Made by a program: the position numbers and the translations under genes
Part shown: piece after piece, positions 18,032 through 26,512 of the stretch
Layout of the letters: each line of letters begins with the position of its first letter
Position numbering within the stretch: the stretch's first letter is position 1
Assembly (NCBI RefSeq): GCF_000590475.1
Contig: NZ_CP007441.1
Coordinates: 4,098,660-4,162,659, forward strand
Origin: Stutzerimonas stutzeri
Lineage (GTDB): Bacteria; Pseudomonadota; Gammaproteobacteria; Pseudomonadales; Pseudomonadaceae
DNA length: 64,000 nt
Reading direction: 5' to 3'
The notes under the pieces: generated by a model
What the model saw: only the letters and a program-made list of their open reading frames with translations
Database searches by the model: none
Told to the model about the DNA's origin: nothing

Positions 18032-19345
18032 TCATAACTGTCCAGCGTCGGTGGCCCTTTGTTTGGAGGTGCGTACGGCGCCGCGGCGGTTCTCGCCATG
18101 CGCCCGAACGCAATTACGGCCCGCGCCTTTAGCGCTGTAAAGGGCCTGGTCCGCCGCCTTGATAACCTCTTCTGGACTGCGCTGTGTCATCAGCCGCTCG
18201 GCAACTCCGATGCTCACGGTCACTGAAACCGCGCCAGCGGTACCGGCACCGCGACGTTGCCGTCCCTGCTCGGCGGTCTTGGGTCGGGTGACCTTGTCGC
18301 GCAGCTGCAGTGGATAGCTTTCGACCGCCTGCCGGACCGCCTCCAGGTGAGGCAGGCAATGTTGCAGATCGCGTCCCGGAAAAACCAAAGCGAACTCTTC
18401 GCCGCCATAACGATAGGCACGCCCGCCGCCACCCACCTTGCGCAACCGACTTGCCACCAGCCGCAGCACCTGGTCGCCAACGTCGTGCCCATGGGTATCG
18501 TTGAACGCCTTGAAGCGATCCACGTCAGCCATGGCGATGACGTATTGCCGTCCCAGTCGTTGCAAGCGTTCGTTGAGCGCACGGCGTCCAGGCAGTCCGG
18601 TGAGCTCATCCCGAAACGCCATTTGGTAGGCCTCCTGTGCAATCGCCACGACCAGTACCAGCATCATCAGGCTGCTCATGACGTTGAGCGCGCCGGGCTG
18701 ACTGAACACCTGCGGCAGCATCAGCAACAAACCGATCAACCCGACGAACTGAGCCGCGTGAACCGGTCTCGGCCGACGCACGTACTGGAACAGCAAACCG
18801 GTCAGCGCCAGCAGGAACGCCGGATAGGCGAGCTGGATCAGCTGTAGCCAGTCCGCCACTAACGATGGCCACCGGACTTCTATCAGCCAGTCGAGTAATG
18901 CTTGCGGAAAACGCCGCGCCAGAGCCAACGCAACCGCCGCCACAGCGAACATCACGGCCATCCGCGCCAGGCCATCCTGCAGCAGATGAGCCCGCTCTTG
19001 CCACAACCCGTACAGACCATAGAGCACCGGCAACAACAGGCTGCAAAGATGGAACGTCAACGCGGCTTCAGGTAACAGTGTTCCAGTAATGCGGTAGTGG
19101 TCCGCCTGGGTATCCAGCACGAAGTAAACGATGTAGACGATCAGCAGCAGGCACGTCTCGCGCAGGCGCCCGTAAGCGATGCAGAACGCTCCGCCAAGCA
19201 GGAGCAAAACGGTGGGGAGTACGTTGAACAGCGAGGTGAAAAATTCGTTGAGATTCGGCTGCCGTGAGGCCACCAGGGCGCCGAGCAGCAATGCCAGCGG
19301 CGCGTAGAAATGGCTGAAAAAACGTGCAGCGTTCGGACGAGACAC
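18032..19345 (-). CDS. Membrane diguanylate cyclase (GGDEF)
   Basis: Seven or so hydrophobic helices fill residues 1-240 (for example LALLLGALVA, VLPTVLLLLGGAF, YPAFLLALTGLLF, FVGLIGLLLML). A GGDEF domain follows with DELTGLPGRRALNERL, DVDRFKAFNDTHGHDVGD and the active signature GGEEF at about 314-318. An RxxD inhibitory site is not seen at the usual place before GGEEF. It should make c-di-GMP from GTP in response to an unknown membrane signal. I chose the GTG at 19345, which has GGAG 5 nt upstream; a longer frame from a TTG at 19405 has no ribosome-binding site. It interrupts the row of acyl-CoA dehydrogenase genes. Confidence 0.88.
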   Translation of the reverse strand: MSRPNAARFFSHFYAPLALLLGALVASRQPNLNEFFTSLFNVLPTVLLLLGGAFCIAYGRLRETCLLLIVYIVYFVLDTQADHYRITGTLLPEAALTFHLCSLLLPVLYGLYGLWQERAHLLQDGLARMAVMFAVAAVALALARRFPQALLDWLIEVRWPSLVADWLQLIQLAYPAFLLALTGLLFQYVRRPRPVHAAQFVGLIGLLLMLPQVFSQPGALNVMSSLMMLVLVVAIAQEAYQMAFRDELTGLPGRRALNERLQRLGRQYVIAMADVDRFKAFNDTHGHDVGDQVLRLVASRLRKVGGGGRAYRYGGEEFALVFPGRDLQHCLPHLEAVRQAVESYPLQLRDKVTRPKTAEQGRQRRGAGTAGAVSVTVSIGVAERLMTQRSPEEVIKAADQALYSAKGAGRNCVRAHGENRRGAVRTSKQRATDAGQL

Positions 19346-19451
19346 GACAGCTCCGGCAGGTAGCCGTGAAGGAGACAAGCATTGTGCCAGCACTCGATCA
19401 GGCAATCATCCGACAAGAAGCGCACAGGTACGAATCGAGTTCGTCGAAGCA

Positions 19452-19480
19452 AAAAAAACCGCTGCCGAAGCGGCGGTTTG
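19452..19480 (-). terminator. Rho-independent terminator of acyl-CoA dehydrogenase copy 3
   Basis: On the minus strand AAACCGCCGC-TTCG-GCAGCGGTTT is followed by a run of T residues, 16 bp after the stop of the gene at 19496. Confidence 0.85.
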
Positions 19481-19495
19481 GATACCCCTCGAACC

Positions 19496-21301
19496 TTAGT
19501 ACGCCAGTTCGAAGTGGGCCTCGTCCATGTCCATCAGATTGTCGGCACCAGACAGCATGGTCTCGACGTGAGTGCGGGTGCGCGGCAGGATGCGCTGGAA
19601 GTAGAAGCGCGCGGTCTGCACCTTGGCGGTGTAGAAACCATCGGCATCTTCACCGGCAGCAATCTTTTCCGATGCCAGGCGCGCCATGTCGGCCCAAAAG
19701 TAGGCCAGGCAGGCGTAACCGCAGTACATCAGGTAGTCCACCGAAGCGGCACCGACTTCCTCGCGGTTCTTCATCGCGGCCATGCCGACCTTCATGGTCA
19801 GGTCGCCCCACTCCTTGTTCAACTTGGCGAGCGGCTCGACGAACTGCTTGACCGCCTCATTGCCCTCGTTGGCCTGACAGAACTTGTGCACCACCTTAGT
19901 GAAGCCCTTCAGCGCCTCACCTTGGGTCATCAGCACCTTGCGGCCCAGCAGGTCGAGTGCCTGGATGCCGGTGGTGCCTTCGTACAGGCAGGAGATACGG
20001 CTGTCGCGAACATTTTGCTCCATGCCCCACTCGGCGATGAAGCCGTGGCCACCATAGATCTGCACGCCGTGGTTGGCCGACTCGAAGCCCACCTCGGTCA
20101 TGAACGCCTTGGCGATGGGGGTCAGGAAGGCGAGCATCGCATCGGCAGCCTTGCGCTGTTCTTCGTCGGCGCTGCGCTGGGTGATATCGACCTGCTTGGC
20201 GGCGAAGTAGAGCATCGCACGGTTGCCTTCGGCGAAGGCCTTCATGGTCAGCAGCATGCGCCGTACGTCCGGATGCACGATGATCGGGTCAGCGGCTTTT
20301 TCCGGCGCCTTGGGCCCCGTCAGCGAACGCATCTGCAGACGCTCGCGGGCATATTTGATGCCGCCCTGGAAACCGATCTCGGCGTGAGCCAGCCCTTGCA
20401 GCGCAGTACCCAGACGCGCCGTGTTCATGAAGGTGAACATGCAGTTCAGGCCCTTGTTCGGCGGGCCGATCAGAAAGCCCGTCGCGCCATCGAAGTTCAT
20501 CACGCAGGTGGCGTTGCCGTGGATGCCCATCTTGTGCTCCAGCGAGCCACAGGACACACCATTACGCTCACCCACGCCACCTTCGACGCTCGGCAGGAAC
20601 TTCGGCACGATGAACAGCGAGATGCCCTTGGTGCCTTGCGGCGCATCGGGCAGGCGGGCCAGAACGATATGGACGATGTTGTCCGCCATGTCGTGCTCGC
20701 CAGCGGAAATGAAAATCTTGGTGCCAGAGACCTTGTAGCTGCCATCGGCCTGAGGCTCGGCCTTTGTGCGCAACATGCCCAGGTCAGTGCCGCAATGCGG
20801 CTCGGTCAGGCACATGGTGCCGGTCCACTCGCCGGACACCAGCTTAGTCAGGTAGGTCTGCTGCTGCTCGGGCGTGCCGTGCTCGTGCAAGGTGTTCATC
20901 GCGCCGTGCGACAGACCGGGATACATGCCCCAGGACCAGTTAGCTTCTCCGACCATCTCGCTGATCGCCATACCCAGCGACTCCGGCAGCCCCTGGCCGC
21001 CGTGCTCGGCGTCGTGGGCCAGGCTCGGCCAGCCGCCTTCGACGAACTGCTGGTAGGCCTCCTTGAAGCCGGTCGGCGTCTTTACACCGGACTCGCTCCA
21101 GGTGCAGCCTTCGATGTCTCCGACGCGGTTCAGCGGGGCGATCACCTGCTCACAGAACTTGGCGCCTTCGTCGAGGATAGCGTTGACCATGTCCGGAGTG
21201 GCGTCTTCACAACCCGGAAGGCTTTGGTAGTGCGCTTCGTAGCCGAGCAGTTCGTCGCGTACAAAGCGGATATCGCGCAAGGGGGCCTTGTAGTCAGGCA
21301 T
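19496..21301 (-). CDS. Acyl-CoA dehydrogenase, large FadE-type, copy 3 (PsrA-controlled)
   Basis: 601-residue acyl-CoA dehydrogenase with the same architecture as copies 1 and 2. It begins MPDYKAPLRDIRFVRDELLG and contains MCLTEPHCGTDLGMLRTKAE, KIFISAGEHDMADNIVHIVL, YGGHGFIAEWGMEQN and the catalytic glutamate in LYEGTTGIQALDL. The C-terminal extension is present. I chose the ATG at 21301, with GAGG 8 nt upstream and the shared N-terminus; the frame stays open 25 codons further upstream. Two overlapping PsrA-type boxes lie 86 bp upstream, pointing to induction by long-chain fatty acids. By order it matches PA0506, recalled as FadE1. Confidence 0.95.
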   Translation of the reverse strand: MPDYKAPLRDIRFVRDELLGYEAHYQSLPGCEDATPDMVNAILDEGAKFCEQVIAPLNRVGDIEGCTWSESGVKTPTGFKEAYQQFVEGGWPSLAHDAEHGGQGLPESLGMAISEMVGEANWSWGMYPGLSHGAMNTLHEHGTPEQQQTYLTKLVSGEWTGTMCLTEPHCGTDLGMLRTKAEPQADGSYKVSGTKIFISAGEHDMADNIVHIVLARLPDAPQGTKGISLFIVPKFLPSVEGGVGERNGVSCGSLEHKMGIHGNATCVMNFDGATGFLIGPPNKGLNCMFTFMNTARLGTALQGLAHAEIGFQGGIKYARERLQMRSLTGPKAPEKAADPIIVHPDVRRMLLTMKAFAEGNRAMLYFAAKQVDITQRSADEEQRKAADAMLAFLTPIAKAFMTEVGFESANHGVQIYGGHGFIAEWGMEQNVRDSRISCLYEGTTGIQALDLLGRKVLMTQGEALKGFTKVVHKFCQANEGNEAVKQFVEPLAKLNKEWGDLTMKVGMAAMKNREEVGAASVDYLMYCGYACLAYFWADMARLASEKIAAGEDADGFYTAKVQTARFYFQRILPRTRTHVETMLSGADNLMDMDEAHFELAY

Positions 21302-21386
21302 AGCGTAAACCTCAGCGGTGGGTTCTTGGTTCAGGTGACCGACCGGCCACTCTTGGATTTGGAATGTGACCGCCAACGCGGCAGGT

Positions 21387-21413
21387 CAAACAGGCGTTTG
21401 AAACATACGTTTA
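21387..21413 (-). promoter_or_regulatory. Two overlapping PsrA-type boxes
   Basis: CAAACAGGCGTTTG (21387-21400) fits the published PsrA consensus (G/C)AAAC-N2-4-GTTT(G/C) exactly. The overlapping GAAAC-ATAC-GTTTA (21400-21413) fits except for its last base. PsrA is a TetR-family repressor released by long-chain fatty acids. The pair lies 86-112 bp upstream of the acyl-CoA dehydrogenase start at 21301. Confidence 0.75.
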
Positions 21414-21528
21414 GGCCTGCGCGATGTCAAGCAGGGGCCAGGACGCCGTTGGTCGGGCGCCATGAATATCGAGATAAGAGAGAAAGCGCCGCTAGGGCAA
21501 AGAACGCCGGCCAGAGCGGCCAGCGGTG

Positions 21529-21786
21529 TCAGGCTTTGGTATTGATCAGGGTACCGAGCACTTCATCGGCTGTTTGCAACAGTCGCACGCCCGCTTTCGC
21601 GGTGTGCTCACCGACTTTCATCTGAACCAATTGCTCGGTGAGCTCGATCGCATCGGCGACTGTCTGGGAATTCTCGGCAGCCGGCAAGGTACTCGCGGCG
21701 AGCGCAGTGCCGGCGTTATCGACACGTTGCTGTCCGGCCTGGTACGCGCCCAGTCCGGCAGAAAGGAGGTTGTTATTGATCTGCAT
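21529..21786 (-). CDS. Small protein with flagellar-rod-like N- and C-terminal motifs only
   Basis: 85-residue protein. The N-terminus (NNNLLSAGLGAYQAGQQRVD) resembles the basal-body rod motif that begins FlgB/FlgE/FlgG proteins. The C-terminus (LTEQLVQMKVGEHTAKAGV followed by LLQTADEVLGTLIN) resembles the helix that ends the same proteins. The usual middle domains are absent, so the protein is in effect the two D0 helices joined by a short linker. No signal peptide or membrane segment is visible. It sits between bioD and an acyl-CoA dehydrogenase, the place of PA0505 in my recollection of P. aeruginosa. Function unknown; the resemblance is read by eye. Confidence 0.8.
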   Translation of the reverse strand: MQINNNLLSAGLGAYQAGQQRVDNAGTALAASTLPAAENSQTVADAIELTEQLVQMKVGEHTAKAGVRLLQTADEVLGTLINTKA

Positions 21787-21880
21787 GTTGCGATCCCCGT
21801 GCGATCAGTTAGCCATCATTGAAGCAGAGCCCGAGCGCTGCCGCCAGTGACAGATCGCGATAAGCGGGCCCACAAACTTC

Positions 21881-22564
21881 TCAAGCGGTAATGAGCGGAC
21901 CTAGATCAAGATAAGGCGACACATCACCGGGGCACGCTGCCGGCAGGCGCGGGACGCGGCCCAGGCAAGGCGCTGACAAGCGTTCGGCCAGCGTAGCGAG
22001 GTTTTCTTCCAATCGCGACGTCGAAGGATCGACGATATTGGCAACCCAACCCGCCAATCGCAGCCCGTCGCGCTCGATGGCTTCGGCGCTAAGCAAGGCG
22101 TGATTGATACAACCTAGACGCACCCCGACCACCAGAATCACCGGCAATCCGAGCTGCACCGCCAGCTCGGAAAGCATTTCGCGACCCGCCAATGGGACGC
22201 GCCAGCCGCCGGCCCCCTCTACCAACGAAAAGTCCGCCTGCAATGCCAGCACCTGTCGGACCGGGTCCACCAGCCGCGCCACGCTCAAATCGACGCCGGC
22301 CTCTCGTGCGGCCAGGTGCGGCGCAATGGCCGGCCCGAAGGCGAACGGATTGACCTCCTCGTAACGCATCGGCAGGGTGCACTCGCCGTGCAACGCCAGC
22401 GCATCGCTGTTGCGCAGCCCGTCGACGGTCATCTCGCAGCCCGACGCCACCGGCTTCGCCGCCGCGGTGCTGAGGCCCGCAAGACGCGCGGCATGCAGCA
22501 GTCCGGCGGCAATGGTCGTCTTGCCGACTTCGGTGTCGGTGCCCGTCACGAAAAACGCAGTCAT
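21881..22564 (-). CDS. bioD: Dethiobiotin synthetase
   Basis: 227-residue ATP-dependent enzyme that closes the ureido ring of dethiobiotin from 7,8-diaminopelargonate and CO2. The P-loop GTDTEVGKTT is at residues 8-17, AAKPVASGC follows, and VEGAGGWRVPL carries the second nucleotide/substrate motif. It is the last gene of bioB-F-H-C-D; its ATG overlaps the bioC stop by 4 bp, so it is translationally coupled. bioA, needed for the step before, is not in the window. Confidence 0.96.
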   Translation of the reverse strand: MTAFFVTGTDTEVGKTTIAAGLLHAARLAGLSTAAAKPVASGCEMTVDGLRNSDALALHGECTLPMRYEEVNPFAFGPAIAPHLAAREAGVDLSVARLVDPVRQVLALQADFSLVEGAGGWRVPLAGREMLSELAVQLGLPVILVVGVRLGCINHALLSAEAIERDGLRLAGWVANIVDPSTSRLEENLATLAERLSAPCLGRVPRLPAACPGDVSPYLDLGPLITA

Positions 22565-23385
22565 CGATCATCCTTGCGCAGCACGCCGTAGATCACCTGA
22601 TAGGTCGCCGGTAACCCGGCAGGGGTGCGGAAGCGCTCGTAGGCGTCGATCAGCGCGCGAACTCGCGCCCGCCCGGTAAGCCCGCCGGGCCGGCCAGGGT
22701 TCAGGTTATGCGCACCAAGCGCTTTGAGCTCGGCGGTCAGCTGGCGCAACTCGGCAAAGTGCAGCACCTGCGGCTGCATATCGAGGCTCACCACGCTCAA
22801 ACCGCTGGCAGCGCAAAGCTGCCGGTAGGCTTGCTCACTGCGGAAACGGTTGACGTGGGCGAAGCCATCCACCGCCTGCCAGCTGTCGCGCAATTCCTGC
22901 AGGGTGCCGCTGCACAGACTGCTGAAGGCGAAGATTCCATCGTGGCGCAGCACTCTGTTCGCCTCGCTCAGCACCGAGGAAAATTCTTCGCACCACTGCA
23001 GCGCCAGGCTGGAGAAAATCAAGTCGACCGATGCGTCGCGCAACGGCAGACACTCGGCGTCGCCCGCCACGAACGCGTCAGCGCCGCCTAGCGGTCGCGC
23101 GTGCTGCAACATGCCTTCGGCGATGTCCATCGCCACACCATCGGCGATGGGAAAACGGCTCGCCAAGGCACGGGAGAAATAGCCGGTACCACACCCCAGA
23201 TCAAGCCACGCTGCGGGGCGCAGACCGCAAGGCAAGCGATCGCACAGCACGTTACCGACCGCTCGCTGCAGATCGGCCACCGAATCGTAGCTGGCCGCGG
23301 CGCGGGAAAACGACGCGGCCACCTGACGCTTATCGGGCAGCGCAGATTCGGCACCTGGCGCGTGCAGCACGACCGACTCACTCAT
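22561..23385 (-). CDS. bioC: Malonyl-ACP O-methyltransferase
   Basis: 274-residue class I SAM-dependent methyltransferase. Methylation of malonyl-ACP lets it be elongated to pimeloyl-ACP methyl ester by the fatty-acid machinery. Motif I is WLDLGCGTGYFSRALA, and later FSSLALQWCEE is typical of BioC. The start overlaps the bioH stop by 4 bp and the end overlaps bioD by 4 bp. Length and motifs agree with the family. Confidence 0.95.
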   Translation of the reverse strand: MSESVVLHAPGAESALPDKRQVAASFSRAAASYDSVADLQRAVGNVLCDRLPCGLRPAAWLDLGCGTGYFSRALASRFPIADGVAMDIAEGMLQHARPLGGADAFVAGDAECLPLRDASVDLIFSSLALQWCEEFSSVLSEANRVLRHDGIFAFSSLCSGTLQELRDSWQAVDGFAHVNRFRSEQAYRQLCAASGLSVVSLDMQPQVLHFAELRQLTAELKALGAHNLNPGRPGGLTGRARVRALIDAYERFRTPAGLPATYQVIYGVLRKDDR

Positions 23386-24104
23386 GCCGAGGCGCCGTTG
23401 ATGAAGGCCACCATCGCCGCCGCCACGTCATCGGCCCGCTCCAGTGCAAGGGCATGGCTCGCGCCGGCCATCAGCTCGGCCTTGATGCCAGGCATCCAAC
23501 GCCGCAGCGCGCCGCAGGCAGCTGCCGGCACCAGCGCATCGTTACCGGCAAACAGGTGCAACTGCGGGCCGAAATAACCGTGCAGCGCACCACGCCCGTC
23601 CAGCTCAGCCAGCAACTGCAAACCCGCATCCAACACCTGCGACGACGACTGGGACTGACTGACCTCCAGTTGCCGAGCCAGTGTCCGCGGATCGTAGCCA
23701 CCCCGGCTGCAGAGTAAACGGAAGCGCTTAAGGGTTTCCTCAGGGTCGAGCCGGAACGCCTCGTGAAAGGCGTCGAAAATGTCCGCACCCATGGCTTCCG
23801 GCCACTGCGGCCGGGCACGGAAGCAGGGGTTACTGGCGATGGTAATCAGCCCGCGGCAGCTATCGACGCGACGCGCCGCCAGTTGTGAGGCCAGCATGCC
23901 GCCCAGCGACCAACCCGCCAACCAGCTGTCGCGCGGCAGGCGTTGGTCAAGCTCGTCGAGCCAGGCGTGCGCCTCACTCAGTTCGGGCAAGGGCTCGATC
24001 ACGACGTCGAGATTGGGCGCCAGTTCGACCAACGCCTCGCACAGCGGCTGCAACGCGGCCGGGCCGAACGCCCAGCCGGGCAATAAGATCAGCTGATTAC
24101 GCAT
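23382..24104 (-). CDS. bioH: Pimeloyl-ACP methyl ester carboxylesterase
   Basis: 240-residue alpha/beta hydrolase that removes the methyl ester after pimeloyl-ACP is complete. The nucleophile is S66 in GWSLGG, and likely triad partners are the aspartate in GNDALVP and the histidine in GASHAL. I chose the ATG at 24104 (MRNQLILLPGW), which overlaps the bioF stop by 8 bp. Longer reading frames upstream run inside bioF and are not needed. Confidence 0.94.
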   Translation of the reverse strand: MRNQLILLPGWAFGPAALQPLCEALVELAPNLDVVIEPLPELSEAHAWLDELDQRLPRDSWLAGWSLGGMLASQLAARRVDSCRGLITIASNPCFRARPQWPEAMGADIFDAFHEAFRLDPEETLKRFRLLCSRGGYDPRTLARQLEVSQSQSSSQVLDAGLQLLAELDGRGALHGYFGPQLHLFAGNDALVPAAACGALRRWMPGIKAELMAGASHALALERADDVAAAMVAFINGASA

Positions 24105-25278
24105 TCGCTTCAGGCTCCTCGGCCAATCGATTCCAGCATTCGGCCAGGATATCCAGCAGTCGTTCCACCTGCGCCTCGCTATGCGACGCACTGAAGGTCA
24201 CGCGCAGCCGCGCGCTGCCGGCCGGCACGGTGGGCGGGCGGATCGCGCCGACCAAAATCCCCCGCTCGCGCAGGGCGGCGGAGAGCTTCAAGGCACGCTC
24301 GCTGCTGCCGACCAGAATCGGCTGAATAGGCGTCGGGCTGTCCATCAGGGTCAGCCCGATCTCGGCAGCGCCTTGGCGAAAGCGTGCTATCAGGCGATTC
24401 AGGTGATCGCGGCGCCACGCTTCGCTGCGCAGCAACTCCAGACTTTTCAGGGTCGCGCAGGCGACCGCCGGTGGCTGGCTGGTGGTGTAGATGTAGGGCC
24501 GGGCGAACTGAATCAGCGTCTCGATCAGTTCTTCACTGCCGGCCACGAAGGCACCTGCGGTACCGAACGCCTTGCCCAGCGTGCCGACCAGCACAGGCAC
24601 GTCGTCGATGCCCAAGCCGAAATGCTCGACGATGCCACCGCCGTTCGCGCCCAGCGGACCGAAACCGTGGGCGTCGTCAACCATCACCCAGGCGTTGCGG
24701 GCTTTTGCGGTGGCGCACAGGGCTGGCAGGTCGGCCAGATCACCGTCCATGCTGAACACACCGTCAGTTACCACCAAGATATTGCCGGTCGCCTTCTCCA
24801 GCCGCTTGGCCAGGCTGGCCGGATCGTTGTGCAGATAACGCGAGAAGCGCGCACCGCTGAGCAGTCCGGCATCGAGCAGCGAGGCGTGATTGATCCGGTC
24901 TTCGAGCACCGTATCGCCCTGCCCCACCAGCGCCGTAACGGCCGCAAGGTTGGCCATGTAGCCGGTGGAAAACAGCAGCGCTCGTGGCCGGCCGGTGAAT
25001 TCGGCGAGCGCTTCTTCAAGCTGGTGGTGCGGTGTGCTGTGGCCCATCACCAGATGCGAGGCGCCGCCACCCACGCCCCAACGCTCCGCGCCCTGCTGCA
25101 TGGCGCGGATCACCTCTGGATGGCTGGCAAGCCCGAGGTAGTCGTTGGAGCAAAAAGCCAAGAGCGGCTCGCCGTCGACCGTCACCTCTGGCTGCTGCGG
25201 TGTATCCAGCAGGGGGCGATGGCGATAGAGATGGGCCGCGCGGCGTTCGACTAGGCGGGATTGCAGATCGAAAGGCAT
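24097..25278 (-). CDS. bioF: 8-amino-7-oxononanoate synthase
   Basis: 393-residue PLP enzyme that condenses pimeloyl-ACP (or CoA) with L-alanine. The PLP lysine is K236 in GTLGKAFGTAGAF, the same number as in E. coli; AFCSNDYLGLASHPEV, GYMANLAAV and DDAHGFGPLG are also intact. I chose the ATG at 25278 (MPFDLQSRL). The next gene bioB ends 84 bp upstream, separated by a dispersed hairpin repeat, which may reduce read-through from bioB. Confidence 0.96.
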   Translation of the reverse strand: MPFDLQSRLVERRAAHLYRHRPLLDTPQQPEVTVDGEPLLAFCSNDYLGLASHPEVIRAMQQGAERWGVGGGASHLVMGHSTPHHQLEEALAEFTGRPRALLFSTGYMANLAAVTALVGQGDTVLEDRINHASLLDAGLLSGARFSRYLHNDPASLAKRLEKATGNILVVTDGVFSMDGDLADLPALCATAKARNAWVMVDDAHGFGPLGANGGGIVEHFGLGIDDVPVLVGTLGKAFGTAGAFVAGSEELIETLIQFARPYIYTTSQPPAVACATLKSLELLRSEAWRRDHLNRLIARFRQGAAEIGLTLMDSPTPIQPILVGSSERALKLSAALRERGILVGAIRPPTVPAGSARLRVTFSASHSEAQVERLLDILAECWNRLAEEPEANA

Positions 25279-25288
25279 GGATTCACTC

Positions 25289-25350
25289 GAAGCTGGAAGC
25301 TGAACGCCGAAAACCGCGCCGAATCGCTTCAAGCCTCCGGCTTATGGCTT
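25289..25350. repeat. Dispersed hairpin repeat, copy 2 (bioB-bioF gap)
   Basis: GAAGCTGGAAGCTGAACGCCG at 25289-25309 is, except for one added T, the sequence at 634-653. CTTCAAGCCTCCGGCTTATGGCTT at 25327-25350 is related to the reverse complement of 621-637. The copy sits inside the bio operon, between bioB and bioF, where it can form a hairpin in the mRNA. Confidence 0.6.
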
Positions 25351-25362
25351 ACAGCGCTGCTC

Positions 25363-26418
25363 TTAAACGACTGCGTTATAGAACAGTTTGCTGTCGCGCT
25401 GCTCAACCAGAGCCTGCTCGATCGCGGCCTGGTGGACTTCGTCGTCATGCTCTTCACGCGCTTCGGGCTGGATGCCCAGGCGCTTGAATAGCAGCATGTC
25501 CTTGTCAGCCTGCGGATTGCCGGTGGTCAGCAGCTTCTCGCCGTAGAAGATCGAGTTAGCGCCAGCCAGGAAGGCCAACGATTGCATCTGCTCGTTCATC
25601 TGCTCGCGTCCGGCCGACAGCCGCACGTGAGATTTGGGCATCATGATCCGTGCGACGGCGAGCATGCGGATGAAGTCGAAGGGGTCGACGTCCTGCTCGT
25701 CGGCCAACGGCGTGCCCTTCACCTTCACCAGCATGTTGATGGGCACCGACTCGGGATGCTCCGGCAGGTTGGCCAGCTGGATCAGCAAGCCGGCGCGATC
25801 ATCCAGCGACTCGCCCATGCCGAGGATGCCGCCGGAGCAGATCTTCATGCCCGACTCGCGCACGTAGCTCAGCGTTTCCAGGCGGTCCGCGTAGGTGCGC
25901 GTGGTGATGATGTTGCCGTAGAACTCCGGCGAGGTATCGAGGTTGTGGTTGTAGTAATCCAGGCCTGCCGCAGCCAGCGCTTTGGTTTGCTCCTGATCGA
26001 GCTTGCCGAGGGTCATGCAGGTTTCCAGCCCCAGCGCCTTAACGCCTTCGACCATTTTCAGCACATAAGGCATGTCTTTGGCAGATGGGTGCTTCCAGGC
26101 GGCGCCCATGCAGAAGCGCGTCGAGCCGATCGCCTTGGCTTCGGCGGCGGCTTCCAGCACTTTCTGTACTTCCATCAACTTTTCTTTATCGAGACCGGTG
26201 TTGTAATGGCCCGACTGAGGGCAGTACTTGCAGTCTTCCGGGCAAGCGCCCGTCTTGATCGACAGCAAGGTAGAAACCTGCACACGGTTAGCATCGAAGT
26301 GCTGGCGGTGCACGGCTTGAGCCTGAAAGATCAAGTCATTGAAGGGTTGCTCGAAGAGCGCCTTGACCTCGGAGAGGCTCCAGTCATGACGGGTAACGGA
26401 AGCGGCTGTGGCGCTCAT
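25363..26418 (-). CDS. bioB: Biotin synthase
   Basis: 351-residue radical SAM enzyme that inserts sulfur into dethiobiotin. The [4Fe-4S] cluster cysteines C59, C63 and C66 are in GACPEDCKYCPQSG. Later cysteines and ICSGGILGMGES and RLSAGREQM, typical of BioB, are present. The ATG at 26418 follows AAGGAACG at good spacing. It is the first gene of the biotin operon, divergent from comF across a BirA-type operator. Confidence 0.97.
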   Translation of the reverse strand: MSATAASVTRHDWSLSEVKALFEQPFNDLIFQAQAVHRQHFDANRVQVSTLLSIKTGACPEDCKYCPQSGHYNTGLDKEKLMEVQKVLEAAAEAKAIGSTRFCMGAAWKHPSAKDMPYVLKMVEGVKALGLETCMTLGKLDQEQTKALAAAGLDYYNHNLDTSPEFYGNIITTRTYADRLETLSYVRESGMKICSGGILGMGESLDDRAGLLIQLANLPEHPESVPINMLVKVKGTPLADEQDVDPFDFIRMLAVARIMMPKSHVRLSAGREQMNEQMQSLAFLAGANSIFYGEKLLTTGNPQADKDMLLFKRLGIQPEAREEHDDEVHQAAIEQALVEQRDSKLFYNAVV

Positions 26419-26480
26419 GGGCGTTCCTTGGTAATAGAGTTCTTGGCACGGATGCGAAATGGTTAGCCAAGCCAAAGGCG

Positions 26481-26512
26481 CTGTCAACCTGGAAAGGAAT
26501 CATGGTTTACAA
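26481..26512. promoter_or_regulatory. BirA-type biotin operator overlapping the comF start codon
   Basis: CTGTCAACC (26481-26489), a 14-bp spacer, and GGTTTACAA (26504-26512) match the Gram-negative BirA box TTGTAAACC-N14-16-GGTTTACAA, with two mismatches in the left half and none in the right. It lies 63 bp upstream of bioB. Its right half starts on the G of the comF ATG, so the codons for MVYK of ComF are part of the operator. Confidence 0.75.

Noticed and set aside
19382..21625. Open frame of 747 codons opposite acyl-CoA dehydrogenase copy 3 (similarly 16206-18023 opposite copy 2)
   Set aside because: These antisense frames mirror the real enzyme genes, which have complete motifs, ribosome-binding sites and terminators.
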